A stretch of DNA of 64,000 bases, from positions 682,001-746,000 of the forward strand of contig CP136490.1 in assembly GCA_032768795.1 (NCBI GenBank). Direction: 5' to 3'. This DNA comes from Tremella fuciformis (lineage: Eukaryota > Basidiomycota > Tremellomycetes > Tremellales > Tremellaceae). The translations under genes and the position numbers were made by a program. Below are positions 35,940 through 46,000 of the stretch, in pieces. The notes under the pieces are model-generated. The model was not told the DNA's origin and searched no databases. It saw only the letters and a program-made list of their open reading frames with translations. How positions within the stretch are numbered: position 1 is the first letter of the stretch; each line of letters opens with the position of its first letter.

Positions 35940-36516
35940 TGTGTTGAGAAACAGTTTACCTTCTTCCTAACATATAATAAAGCCAGCCTCTGTCTGTAAG
36001 ACTGATAGCTGTGTTGGGTTCCTTCGCGATAGTCAATGTCACACAGAGCAACACTAGTAAGTAAGTCAGTTAGGAAAAGTAGGAGGGCAGAGCCCAGACT
36101 CTGAGAGAGAGAGAGAGGAGTGAAGAAGAGTGGGGAGTCGGGAGTGAGAGAAGTAGGAGAAGAGGAGGTGATGATGGGTTCTCTCTCTCAGGCCTGGTTT
36201 ATATACATGAAAGTCAGGCTGAGGAATCTACGGAGTACGTACGGTGTACGTACGATATCGTGGCGCGGCTGAGAAGTACGGAAGGAGAATCTACTACAAG
36301 AGGAAACTATTCTACGGGAGACACGGGGAGGAAACGGGTGTGGCTTAAGGGTCTGCTACGGATTGTCCAGACATCAGCCGTATTAGTGTGAGTGGAGCAC
36401 GATTGTCGAATGGTGCAGGATCAGGCATGAGAGCTGAGGATCCTAGGTCGGATGGTGTGTCAGGTAAGGTCGTATTGTATTGTAGGTGGGTCCGAGGTGA
36501 GCCAGGCTGTGATTTG
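35940..36516 (-). repeat. Left LTR of element C, first segment
   Basis: Matches 51,720-52,296 base for base in length (577 nt). Contains TTTATATA at 36,198-36,205, a TATATAAA box on the minus strand, a GA-repeat (36,106-36,120), and the palindrome-rich block GTACGTACGGTGTACGTACG at about 36,235. Interrupted by element D after the ATTTG target. Confidence 0.93.
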
Positions 36517-36834
36517 CGACGGAAATAGGTAGTACGCTCACATGAGCTTGACTCAGCCTCGAGTAGCCTCGTCGAGGCACACACATCCTCGACGAGGTTG
36601 TGCCTCGACGAGTTTCATCCTCGACGAGGCAGGGGAAGCTGCCACAACGATAACTCCGCATATAACGCCGACTCCCTCGACGACCTTGTAGAATGCCGCC
36701 GCCTGTTGCCCTCCTCATCACTCATAGCAAGTGCTGAGCGGGCAACAGGTAAGTCCGAATGCATCACTCATAGCAAGTGCTGAGCGGGCAACAGGTGACC
36801 GGAATCCCATTGCCTCAGAGCTAAGATTCCGTCG
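36517..36834 (+). repeat. 5' LTR of element D
   Basis: 318 bp against 272 bp for the 3' copy; the difference is a 46-bp insertion that repeats a 35-bp block (CATCACTCATAGC...GGGCAACAGGT) after an 11-bp spacer, at about 36,716-36,796. Carries a cluster of CTCGACGAG/CTCGTCGAG palindromes in its first 120 bp. Confidence 0.92.
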
Positions 36835-36847
36835 TGGTAACGTCTCC
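36835..36847 (+). other. Primer-binding site of element D
   Basis: TGGTAACGTCTCC directly after the 5' LTR; begins with TGG as expected for pairing with the CCA end or an internal half of a tRNA. The tRNA was not identified. Confidence 0.55.
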
Positions 36848-36931
36848 TTCGACAAGTCGCGGTAGATAGAACGCGTCAACAAACTCGTCGACCTTGCCTA
36901 TGCACCGCCAGCCTCGAAGTGGTCCTCCGTC

Positions 36932-39900
36932 ATGCCATCTGTGCAGACGGTGAAAGAGGAGCGCAAGCTCAACGGGCGCGACAACTACGCCCAGTGGGTG
37001 CGCGAGATTCGAGTCGTCCTCGGATCCGCCGGTCTCGTACCCCACATCACCAAGGACGCGTCAGCGATTCGGGCACTCGTCGAGGCTCGATATCCAGTGT
37101 CAAGTCCGGCGACAGCAGCCGAGACATCAAAGAGAGCAGTTGCTCTATACGAGCATGAGAAGGAGCAGTCCACCCCCCTCTCCACTCTCTACGGCAGTCT
37201 GACAGAGACTGTCCAAAACAAGCTTCCCTCGAACCTGATCGACTTCGAGAATCCTCAACCGAAGGGGCTCTACGATCATCTGGTCACCACATATGGGGCC
37301 GACAACGGATCTCGCCTAGCCGAATTATGGTCATCGATATTTGGCGAGACCATCCCAGAGAATGAGGACCCCGAACCTCATCTCACAGCTATCCGGTCGC
37401 AACTGGCCGAAATCACCTCCTCCGCCATCACTTCCAAGCTCACCCTTGAGCAATTCGCCAACCAGATTGGCGCATACGCCGCCATCCGTCGCCTACCGTC
37501 CTCATACGGCCTCCTCGCATCGACCTTCTACTCAGGGACCTCGTCGAACAAGATCCACCTCGACGAGGTTATCGATAGGGTCGCCGATGAACATCGCAGA
37601 CGTCAACAAAAGGGCGAGAGCGTAAACGAGATGGGGATGCTCAGCAAATCTCTGCAGAAACCGGCAAGCAAGAGATGCATCCACCATCCGGATCAGGGGA
37701 GGCACTCCACAGATGAGTGCTGGAAAGTGATTGGAGTGCCGAAGCACATCCAGGAGCAAAGGTCGGCCAGGGAAGCAGCCAAGGGAAGGAAGCAGGGAGG
37801 ACAAGCGAAGAAGGCAAGAGAGCAGATGGAGTCAGGGGATGACTCATCGAGTGAGAACAAGAGAGGCTCGTCGAGGGAGACAAAGGAGGAAGGCTATTAT
37901 GCGACGGAGATTGCACTACACGCCAACGACAACCTCCCATCCACCTCCATCATCATCGACAGCGGTGCCACCAGTCCATTCATCAAGGACAAGCACCTTC
38001 TCTCACATCTCACCAAACTCGACAAGGCCGTCAAGATCCAAATTGGAGACGGATCGATTGTCGAAGCTACACACTCCGGCCGCCTCACCTTCAACAACGT
38101 ATGGTACAACAACGCCCTCTACGTTCCATCATTCTCGCACAACCTCCTCTCAACACAGCGCCTCGGTCCGTACACAGGGACACACTGGCGCTTCTCGAAG
38201 GACTCGGCTACATTGGTCGAGAAAGGGAAGGTCATCCTCCGGGGAAAGAAACTTGGCAACCTATGGGTTGTAGACAACACACCGGTACGCACCACCTCGC
38301 GCATTCACCGAGCACTTCAGGCAATAGAAAACACTGAAGCCGAAGACACTCGCCTCCTCACCTGGCACAAACGTCTAGGTCACTCGAACATGAGGAAGGT
38401 GTGGGAGCTCGGGAAAGAGGGGAAGCTAGGCGCAAAGTGGACAGGGTCATTTCGGAGAGTCGAATGCATGGATTGCCTGAAAGGGAAGGCAACGCGCTCG
38501 GCATCTCTACCTAACCCTCGTCGAGCCAGCAAGCCCCTCGTCGAGGTATCAGTCGATCTATGGGGACCAGCGACCGTCCAGTCGAGAGAAGGCTTCCAAT
38601 ACTTCCTCACCTGCTATGACGACCACAGCAAATACGTGCAGGCCATACCACTCAAGAAGAAGTCGGATGCAGCCGAAGCACTGCAAGACTATATCAAGTT
38701 GGCAGAGAATCAGCTTGATCGAACAGTCAAGACCATCCGCTCAGACCAAGGAGGCGAATTCACGAGCAAGGAATTCAGCCACTGGTGCAAAAGCAAGGGA
38801 ATTGAGCACACCCTTACGTCGACCGACGCACACAACCAAAACAGTCGAGTCGAGCGCGTCCATCTCACCATCCTCAATGACATCCAGACATGTCTTGCCG
38901 ACTCGAACTTGCCAACCCAGTTCTGGGTAGATGCACTGCGATATGTAGTCTTCACTCGGAACAGGCTACCAGGCTCCCACGCGAAAATCCCGATAACGCT
39001 CTTCCGACCAAACCACGACATCGACCTGCAGTACCAGGGGATGCAGCCATTTGGCCATCACTGTATCTATCGAGTTGTGAACCCCGCATCGAAGCTCGAC
39101 GAGCGGGGACAATGCGGTCGACTGCTGGGGTACACAGAAGGGAGCTGGGGCTACAAGGTGCTGACCCAATTCAACAGGGTCATCGCAAGCCGAGACGTCA
39201 CATTCATCACGGGCAGGAAGACAACGCCCAGTTCAGATGAACCACGACAGATCCTGGAGTCGCCTCAACCTGGACCTCGACAACCATCGACGAGCCTCGA
39301 CGAGGATGACGATACATCCATCGAGCTGAACGAGATAGTCGAGGCAGGGGAGGCACCAGAAGAAGAGGAACAAGGGGAAGAGATGGACGACATACCTCCC
39401 CAAGCCGTACCCAGGCAAGGAAGAGGCTGGGTCAATGAGTACATCCGAGAGGATGCACCGAGCCCGGAACCGAATCCCGACGACGGACCAGAGGATCCCG
39501 ATCGTCGACTAAACGAGCTCACAGCGGCCGATGCAGATGAGCCAAGACGGTCGGGGAGACTAGCGGGCCAAGAACCTAGTCATCACCCTCTGCACGACAT
39601 CGACATGGACTATAACCGAGTAGCCATAGAGCACGCGTTATCAGCCCAGTCACTCAACAACCCCCAGTCGTACACCGAAGCTCGTCGAGCCGCAGACTGG
39701 GAGGATTGGAAATCGGCCATGGACGAGGAGATGGGAAAGATGGAGAAGTACGGAGTGTGGGAGATGGTTCCCAAGGAGAATCACCGCACTCTTACAGGCA
39801 AATGGGTATTCACCCGCAAGATCGACGGGGACACGGGCAAAGCGAGTCAGCACAAGGCCAGATTCGTTGTGAGAGGATTTCAACAAGTCTCAGGACGAGA

Positions 39901-41224
39901 CTTCGACGAACTCTTTGCTTCGGTCACCCACAAGTCATCATTCCGCCTGTTCCTCTCCATCGTCAACTACCTCGACTGGGAATGCGACCAAATAGATATC
40001 ATTGGAGCATTCCTCAAGGCCAACATCGACAAGGACATCTTCATCGAGCCACCAGAAGGCAGCGACATCGCCGCCGGACACGTTCTGCACCTCCGGAAAT
40101 CACTATACGGTCTCCGACAATCACCGCACTTGTTCAACAAGCGCCTCGACGAGTTCCTACGGGAGCTAGGCTTCAAACCGACCCTAGCGGATCCATGCAT
40201 CTACTCGCTGCGACAAGGACACAAGCGGTGCATGATCTCAGTCCACGTTGACGACATGCTCATAGCCGGCAACGATCGATCAACAATTGACGAGATCAAA
40301 CGGAAGATCAACAAGGAACTCGAGTGCAAGGACCAAGGACCGGTCTCCTACTTCCTCGGTATCAACATCTACCGAGATAGGTCAAACAAGAAGATGTACC
40401 TGTCACAAGAGCACTACATCGAGGCAGTTCTTCAACGCTTCGGTGAACCCGGCAAAGCCTGCAAGACAATCTTGCCTGACGCAAAGCTCGTCGAGGCTAC
40501 GCCAAAGGAGGTCGACGAGGCTCGAGATAAACCATTTCCAGCACTCGCCGGGTCAATCCTCTATATTGCCACGATCACCCGACCCGACATCGCCTACGCA
40601 GCATCACTGCTCTGTCGCTTCATCAGCAAATGGTCACTCGCACATTGGAGGGCCGCAAAGCACCTATTAAGGTACCTGCGAGGAACATCAGATCTCGCAC
40701 TCACCTTTGACGCACATGCAGGAAGAAGAGCACTGCTAGGCTGGGCAGACGCAGACTGGGGTGGATGTCTCGACACACGTCGATCTACAACCGGCTACGT
40801 CTTCAATACATACGGGGGCATTGTGTCATGGAAAAGCAGGCGACAACCGACAGTCGCACTCTCGACGACACAGGCCGAACTCCTAGCATCAACAGAAGCG
40901 GGCAAAGAGGCAATATGGCTCAGGCAATTATTGAACGACCTCGACCTCGGTATAGATGGGGCAGTGCCCATCTACAACGACAACAATGGAGCCATTCAAC
41001 TGGCCAAACATCAACACGGGTTCAAGCTGAACAAAGCATTCGACATGCGAGCCCAGTGGATACGAGAGCATCAAGCTGGTGGACTGCTTGAGCTCAAATA
41101 CACACCAACGGACAGCAACCGAGCCGACATCCTGACCAAGAACCTTTCGGCCGAGAAGACGAGACAGCTTCGGCAGCTACTGGGCTTGGGAAGACAAGGA
41201 GAAGCAGAGCAGCAGAGTCAATAG
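36932..41224 (+). CDS. gag-pol: Element D Ty1/copia gag-pol polyprotein
   Basis: Single intact ORF of 1,430 residues. Order: gag-like N-terminus (KLNGRDNYAQWVREIRVVL); knuckle-like C-X2-H-X5-H-X4-C (CIHHPDQGRHSTDEC); protease IIDSGATSPFI; integrase HHCC (HKRLGHSNMRK...CMDCLKGK) with DLWGPA, IRSDQGGEF and the catalytic Glu in NSRVERVH; RT with GKWVFTRK, and catalytic VHVDDMLIAG; RNase H with ADWGGCLDTRRSTTGY and VALSTTQAE. Integrase before RT is the copia order. No frameshift or stop, unlike its host elements. Start is the first ATG, 98 nt past the LTR. Confidence 0.95.
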   Translation: MPSVQTVKEERKLNGRDNYAQWVREIRVVLGSAGLVPHITKDASAIRALVEARYPVSSPATAAETSKRAVALYEHEKEQSTPLSTLYGSLTETVQNKLPSNLIDFENPQPKGLYDHLVTTYGADNGSRLAELWSSIFGETIPENEDPEPHLTAIRSQLAEITSSAITSKLTLEQFANQIGAYAAIRRLPSSYGLLASTFYSGTSSNKIHLDEVIDRVADEHRRRQQKGESVNEMGMLSKSLQKPASKRCIHHPDQGRHSTDECWKVIGVPKHIQEQRSAREAAKGRKQGGQAKKAREQMESGDDSSSENKRGSSRETKEEGYYATEIALHANDNLPSTSIIIDSGATSPFIKDKHLLSHLTKLDKAVKIQIGDGSIVEATHSGRLTFNNVWYNNALYVPSFSHNLLSTQRLGPYTGTHWRFSKDSATLVEKGKVILRGKKLGNLWVVDNTPVRTTSRIHRALQAIENTEAEDTRLLTWHKRLGHSNMRKVWELGKEGKLGAKWTGSFRRVECMDCLKGKATRSASLPNPRRASKPLVEVSVDLWGPATVQSREGFQYFLTCYDDHSKYVQAIPLKKKSDAAEALQDYIKLAENQLDRTVKTIRSDQGGEFTSKEFSHWCKSKGIEHTLTSTDAHNQNSRVERVHLTILNDIQTCLADSNLPTQFWVDALRYVVFTRNRLPGSHAKIPITLFRPNHDIDLQYQGMQPFGHHCIYRVVNPASKLDERGQCGRLLGYTEGSWGYKVLTQFNRVIASRDVTFITGRKTTPSSDEPRQILESPQPGPRQPSTSLDEDDDTSIELNEIVEAGEAPEEEEQGEEMDDIPPQAVPRQGRGWVNEYIREDAPSPEPNPDDGPEDPDRRLNELTAADADEPRRSGRLAGQEPSHHPLHDIDMDYNRVAIEHALSAQSLNNPQSYTEARRAADWEDWKSAMDEEMGKMEKYGVWEMVPKENHRTLTGKWVFTRKIDGDTGKASQHKARFVVRGFQQVSGRDFDELFASVTHKSSFRLFLSIVNYLDWECDQIDIIGAFLKANIDKDIFIEPPEGSDIAAGHVLHLRKSLYGLRQSPHLFNKRLDEFLRELGFKPTLADPCIYSLRQGHKRCMISVHVDDMLIAGNDRSTIDEIKRKINKELECKDQGPVSYFLGINIYRDRSNKKMYLSQEHYIEAVLQRFGEPGKACKTILPDAKLVEATPKEVDEARDKPFPALAGSILYIATITRPDIAYAASLLCRFISKWSLAHWRAAKHLLRYLRGTSDLALTFDAHAGRRALLGWADADWGGCLDTRRSTTGYVFNTYGGIVSWKSRRQPTVALSTTQAELLASTEAGKEAIWLRQLLNDLDLGIDGAVPIYNDNNGAIQLAKHQHGFKLNKAFDMRAQWIREHQAGGLLELKYTPTDSNRADILTKNLSAEKTRQLRQLLGLGRQGEAEQQSQ

Positions 41225-41243
41225 ACATGCTCGCGAGGGGAGG

Positions 41244-41365
41244 CGACGGAAATAGGTAGTACGCTCACATGAGCTTGACTCAGCCTCGAGTAGCCTCGTC
41301 GAGGCACACACATCCTCGACGAGGTTGTGCCTCGACGAGTTTCATCCTCGACGAGGCAGGGGAAG
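41244..41365 (+). repeat. 3' LTR of element D, first segment
   Basis: Matches the start of the 5' LTR; cut after GGAAG by element E and resumed at 47,429. Confidence 0.93.
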
Positions 41366-41847
41366 TGTCATGACCCGGCAAATTCACCACCAAGGTTGCG
41401 TCATTGACTCAGTTATCTGTCGCATTTGTCTTCTTCATGGCTCTTGCTATGAAGGGAGATGACAGACACTTGACTATGCCCCGTCGGACACCCGGCATAG
41501 CTTAAGGATGCATAGAAGTGCATCGCGCATGACAACCGTCAGCCATGCACTGGACAGGGGATTTACTAGGAGATGGACGTATTCTGGACAGGTGACAGAC
41601 ATAGTATGGTCAGATACCAGACGACCCCTTTTGTCTACATAAACCCCCTTCTTCTCGCAATTCGTTTGATTCTTCAGCAATGGATCTTGTGTCTTCTCTT
41701 CACACAAAGTCACTCAGTTGGTCTTAACCCAACACTTCAGTCACCTCAGTACCCAAGGCAGTCATCAAGCTCTACGAGCCAGAGACTAAACCCCTTCAGT
41801 ACCCAAGGCAGACCTCTTGCTACCGCAGACTACCCGCAGGCGTGACA
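41366..41847 (+). repeat. 5' LTR of element E
   Basis: 482 bp. A CATAAA sequence near 41,638 lies about 36 nt before the predicted transcript start at 41,676. Confidence 0.95.
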
Positions 41848-41849
41848 GT

Positions 41850-41859
41850 ATCCATTGCT
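41850..41859 (+). other. Self-priming primer-binding site of element E
   Basis: ATCCATTGCT is the reverse complement of AGCAATGGAT at 41,676-41,685 in the LTR; 10 nt, close to the 11 nt known for Tf1. Confidence 0.65.
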
Positions 41860-41986
41860 CAACCCCTTTAGTCCTTGCTCGTCCCTCGTCCTCTCGTCAA
41901 CAACATTTTCGCATTTTTGCCACCCAAGGCTTTCCCAGATACCCAAAAACTCTTGCTGACGCCCAGGTTAATCCATCCCTGTCACC

Positions 41987-43000
41987 ATGGAATCTACCAA
42001 CACCCAGCTCAATGCTGAGCAAGCGTTGCAAGTGCAGCATGACATGATCTTGCAGCTGCAGGCTCAGATCAACACCCTTCAAGCTACCAACCCCAGGCCT
42101 GAGCATGCTAAGGAGCCAAAGATCTCTCATCCACCGCCTTTCAATGGTCGTAAGGATCAGACTTTGGAGTTCCTGGCCAAGTGCAACATGGTCTTTGCTG
42201 TTCAACCTCGTACCTACGGCACCGACATCACTCGAATTGCCTTTGCAACCAATCTCCTCAAGGAAGAAGCCTACCGATGGGTCTTACCTTACCTTGGCAT
42301 GGATGCAGAGGATCAGCCCTCTTGGCTCCATGACTGGGAGGACTTTCAAATCGAATTTAAGAAGTACTTTGGCGATGCCAACCTGGCTGAGACATCTCGT
42401 TTCAAGCTACGCAACCTCCGACAAATAGGATCAGCCAGCCTCTACGCCACAGAATTCCAGCGCCACGCAGCCTATGTGCACTGGAACAATGAGACAAAGA
42501 AGCAGAACTTCTTTGATGGCCTCAAGGACGATGTCAAGGATCGACTCCTTGCTCCTGGCAAATTCAAGGACTACGAGGCTCTGGTCACAGCCGCCATTGA
42601 GTATGATGACCTCCTCTATCAAAGGCGACGCACAAACAACAACCCTCGACCTCAAATCAACACTCAGCGCCCTATCAACAACATCAGCTACCCACGCTCA
42701 GGCACTGCTTCTACAAAGGCCAACACCTTTGTCCCGCGTACAACGACTACGACATTCTCTCCTACTCCCATGGAAATCGATGCTGCTCAGACACGCCAGG
42801 CCTATGGGCCAATCTCTCAGGCTGAGCGTGAGCGACGCATGAAGGAGAACCTCTGCAACTATTGTGGCAAGCCAGGTCACAAGGCCTTTGAGTGCCGTGC
42901 TGCTCAGCGACGCCGTGAGCAGAAAGCTCAAATCAACGCTGCAACCAAGGTTGCCCCTGTTGCCTCCGACAAGGCAAAAAACACACAGCCCCAGGCCTAA
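41987..43000 (+). CDS. gag: Element E gag
   Basis: 337 residues. N-terminal coiled segment (QHDMILQLQAQINTLQ), capsid-like core (HPPPFNGRKDQTLEFLAK, AYRWVLPYL, FKLRNLRQIGSASLYATEFQRHA) and one zinc knuckle CX2CX4HX4C (CNYCGKPGHKAFEC) near residue 295. Stop TAA at 42,998-43,000, with pol in the -1 frame. Confidence 0.94.
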   Translation: MESTNTQLNAEQALQVQHDMILQLQAQINTLQATNPRPEHAKEPKISHPPPFNGRKDQTLEFLAKCNMVFAVQPRTYGTDITRIAFATNLLKEEAYRWVLPYLGMDAEDQPSWLHDWEDFQIEFKKYFGDANLAETSRFKLRNLRQIGSASLYATEFQRHAAYVHWNNETKKQNFFDGLKDDVKDRLLAPGKFKDYEALVTAAIEYDDLLYQRRRTNNNPRPQINTQRPINNISYPRSGTASTKANTFVPRTTTTTFSPTPMEIDAAQTRQAYGPISQAERERRMKENLCNYCGKPGHKAFECRAAQRRREQKAQINAATKVAPVASDKAKNTQPQA

Positions 43001-43022
43001 GGGTGCCCCCACCTCTGGGGCT
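42976..43022 (+). promoter_or_regulatory. -1 ribosomal frameshift signal of element E
   Basis: Slippery heptamer A AAA AAC at 42,976-42,982, correctly phased with gag codons GCA AAA AAC. After a 4-nt spacer an 8-bp perfect stem follows: AGCCCCAG (42,987-42,994) with CTGGGGCT (43,015-43,022), with further GGT/ACC pairing in the loop. From the heptamer the -1 frame has no stop and runs into pol. Confidence 0.8.
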
Positions 43023-46000
43023 CTCAAAGGGGCACAACACGGTACATCACACACAACATTGGATAACGGCAACATCGCTACAGTCAACAATACTCCCCGC
43101 TTCACCCAAGGATCACCTATGCCTTCCCATCACCCTGAAGTATGGGAACACCAACTACGACACACTTGCTATGATTGATTCTGGTGCAACAGCCAGCTTC
43201 ATCAACGCAAACTTCCTCGACACTACAGACATACCAAGGATACTCAAGGATGAGCCTTTAGAGGTCTCAGTCATTGATGGACGACCAATTTCTTCTGGCG
43301 CCATCACACACCACACCGAACCCATCACCTTGTGCCTTCCAGGTCATGAAGAGACGCTCTCTCTTGACATCACATCACTTGGCACATACCCCATCATCCT
43401 TGGCCTACCATGGCTCTCTCGGCACAACCCAAGCATTGATTGGTCTAAACAGACTATCAAGTTCTCCTCCGCTCACTGCCTGGAGCAGTGTGACTGGCCT
43501 GATCAGCCTTTGGAAGGAGATTCTGCTCCTCAGTCACCAAGGAACCCTCGAGACTCAAGGAAATCAAGGATCCCAAGGACCCCAAGGAAAACGAGCTCAG
43601 GTAACCTGCCCAGCACCAAAGCTGCAGGTACGCCATCACCCAAGGACACAAACAACAACACCCACGGAACAATAACCTCGATCCCAAGGATATCACTCAT
43701 CAGTGCCTCTGCCTTCCGGACAGCTATGAAAACGGCAGAAATCTACGGCATCACCACTACAGCTCAAGTCTCAGGTCTCATCGACCCTCAACCTGCTCAG
43801 GAAGACGATGACGACACTATGGAACTCGACCTTCAGCAACTCAAGGAAATCATCCCCGCAGACTTCCACGACCATTTGGAAGTATTCAGAAAGTCCAACT
43901 CCGATAAGCTCCCAGAGCACAGTGCCTATGATCATGCCATAACACTTGAAGGCGATGCGCAGCCCAAGTTTGGTCCGATCTACAGCCTCTCTGAAGTAGA
44001 GCTCAAGGCTTTGGACGAGTACCTCAAGGAAAACCTCAAGAAAGGATTCATACGACCAAGTTCAAGCCCAGCTGGCTCTCCCATCCTCTTTGTCAAAAAG
44101 CCAGATGGATCCCTCCGACTATGCGTTGACTACCGACAGCTCAACAGCATCACCAGGAAAAATCGCTACCCACTTCCATTGATACAGGAATCTTTGGATA
44201 GGCTCAAAGGAGCTTCATGGTTCAGCAAAATCGACCTACGTGCCGCCTACAACCTTGTCCGCATTGCCAAAGGCGATGAATGGAAAACGGCATTCCGCAC
44301 ACGCTATGGACACTACGAGTACCTTGTAATGCCTTTTGGGCTTACAAATGCGCCCGCATCATTCCAAAATCTCATCAACGACGTCCTCAGAGACTTCTTG
44401 GATGTCTTCGTCATTGTATACCTGGACGACATCCTCATCTTCAGCAAATCAAAGGACAAACATATCGATCACGTCAAGCAAGTCTTGCAACGACTACAAG
44501 AGCATCATCTGTGGGCTAAGGCAGAAAAGTGCACCTTCTTCAAGCATGAGGTTGATTTCCTAGGCTACCTTGTCTCTGACAAAGGAGTCAGAATGGACCC
44601 TCACAAAGTTGAAGCTGTCACAAACTGGCCACCGCCAAAATCAGTTCATGATGTTCAAGTCTTTCTTGGCTTTGCCAACTTCTACCGACGTTTCATCAAG
44701 GCATATTCCAAGGTCACAGCACCCCTCACACAGCTCCTACGCAAAGGAGTTAACTTTGAATGGGGCAATACAGCACAAAACGCCTTCAACGCATTGAAAG
44801 CTGCTTTCACCAGCGCTCCCATCCTCCAGCACTTTCAACCAGGGAAACCCATCGTCATGGAGACAGACGCATCGGACTTTGCTATTGCAGGCGTCCTGTC
44901 ACACACATCAGACAACTCCAAGGAGCTTCACCCCGTTGCATATTACTCCCGGAAGCTTCAACCAGCGGAGCTCAACTACGAAATCTACGACAAGGAAATG
45001 CTTGCCATAGTGGAAGCATTCAAACACTGGCGACCATACCTCGAAGGCGCAAAGGAAATCACAGTCTACACCGACCATAAGAACCTGGAATACTTCACAA
45101 CATCAAAGGTGCTCAACAGACGACAAGCACGTTGGGCAGAACTTTTGGCAAACTTTGACTTCAAGATACACTACCGACCTGGAGAAAAGATGGGCAAACC
45201 CGACGCCCTGACCAGGAGGTCAGACCTTCAAGGGGGGAGTAGAGCTGCAGAAGCACCTCCACATACACTCCTCAAACCAGGGCAGTTCATCATTGGCGCC
45301 CTGGCACCTACCGATACTTCCGATACCCCAGTAAAATCCGACCTGATGACCAAGATAGAGCAACTTCAGCCTGAGGACCCTGTCCTTAAAGAGCTTTTGC
45401 CTTATCTGCATCATCCAGATCGACCTGTTCCCAGCACACTTCAAGGAAAACTCAAGGAATTCAGCCTCGACAGCAACATCATCCGATACAACAAGAAGGT
45501 CTACATCCCGGATAACTACGACCTCAAGATTGCCCTGCTTCATAAGAGTCATAACGCACCTACCGCAGGACACTATGGTCAACTGAAGACCTACCAACTC
45601 CTTTCACGACACTATTACTTCCCAGGGATACGACAATTTACCAACACCTATGTGGACGGATGTCACACTTGCGCACGGAACAAAATACCTCGACACAAAC
45701 CCTATGGCCCACTACAGCCACTCCCAATACCAACAAAACCTTGGCAATCAATATCTATGGATGCCATTGTTAAACTACCAACTTCCAATGGCTACGATTG
45801 CATTATGGTCTTTGTTGATCGCTTCACAAAACAAGCCCACTTCATACCTTTCAAGGAAGAAGGCTTTGATGCGCCCAACCTGGCCACAATGTTCAGACAA
45901 CACATTTGGCGACTCCATGGACTTCCTAAGGACATTGTCTCCGACCGTGGCCCAATCTTCAACTCTCAATTCTGGCGAGCCTTTGTCAAAGGACTAGGCA

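Noticed and set aside
36716..36796. Repeated 35-bp block as a CRISPR-like array
   Set aside because: Only two copies, one spacer, inside a retrotransposon LTR of a eukaryote.
37650..37740. D's C-X2-H-X5-H-X4-C knuckle as damage
   Set aside because: Variants with His in place of the second Cys occur in intact fungal copia elements, and the ORF here is otherwise complete.
41474..41713. 79-codon minus-strand frame, repeated at 47,050 and 49,888
   Set aside because: It lies in the E-family LTR and recurs with every LTR copy; no sign of being a protein.
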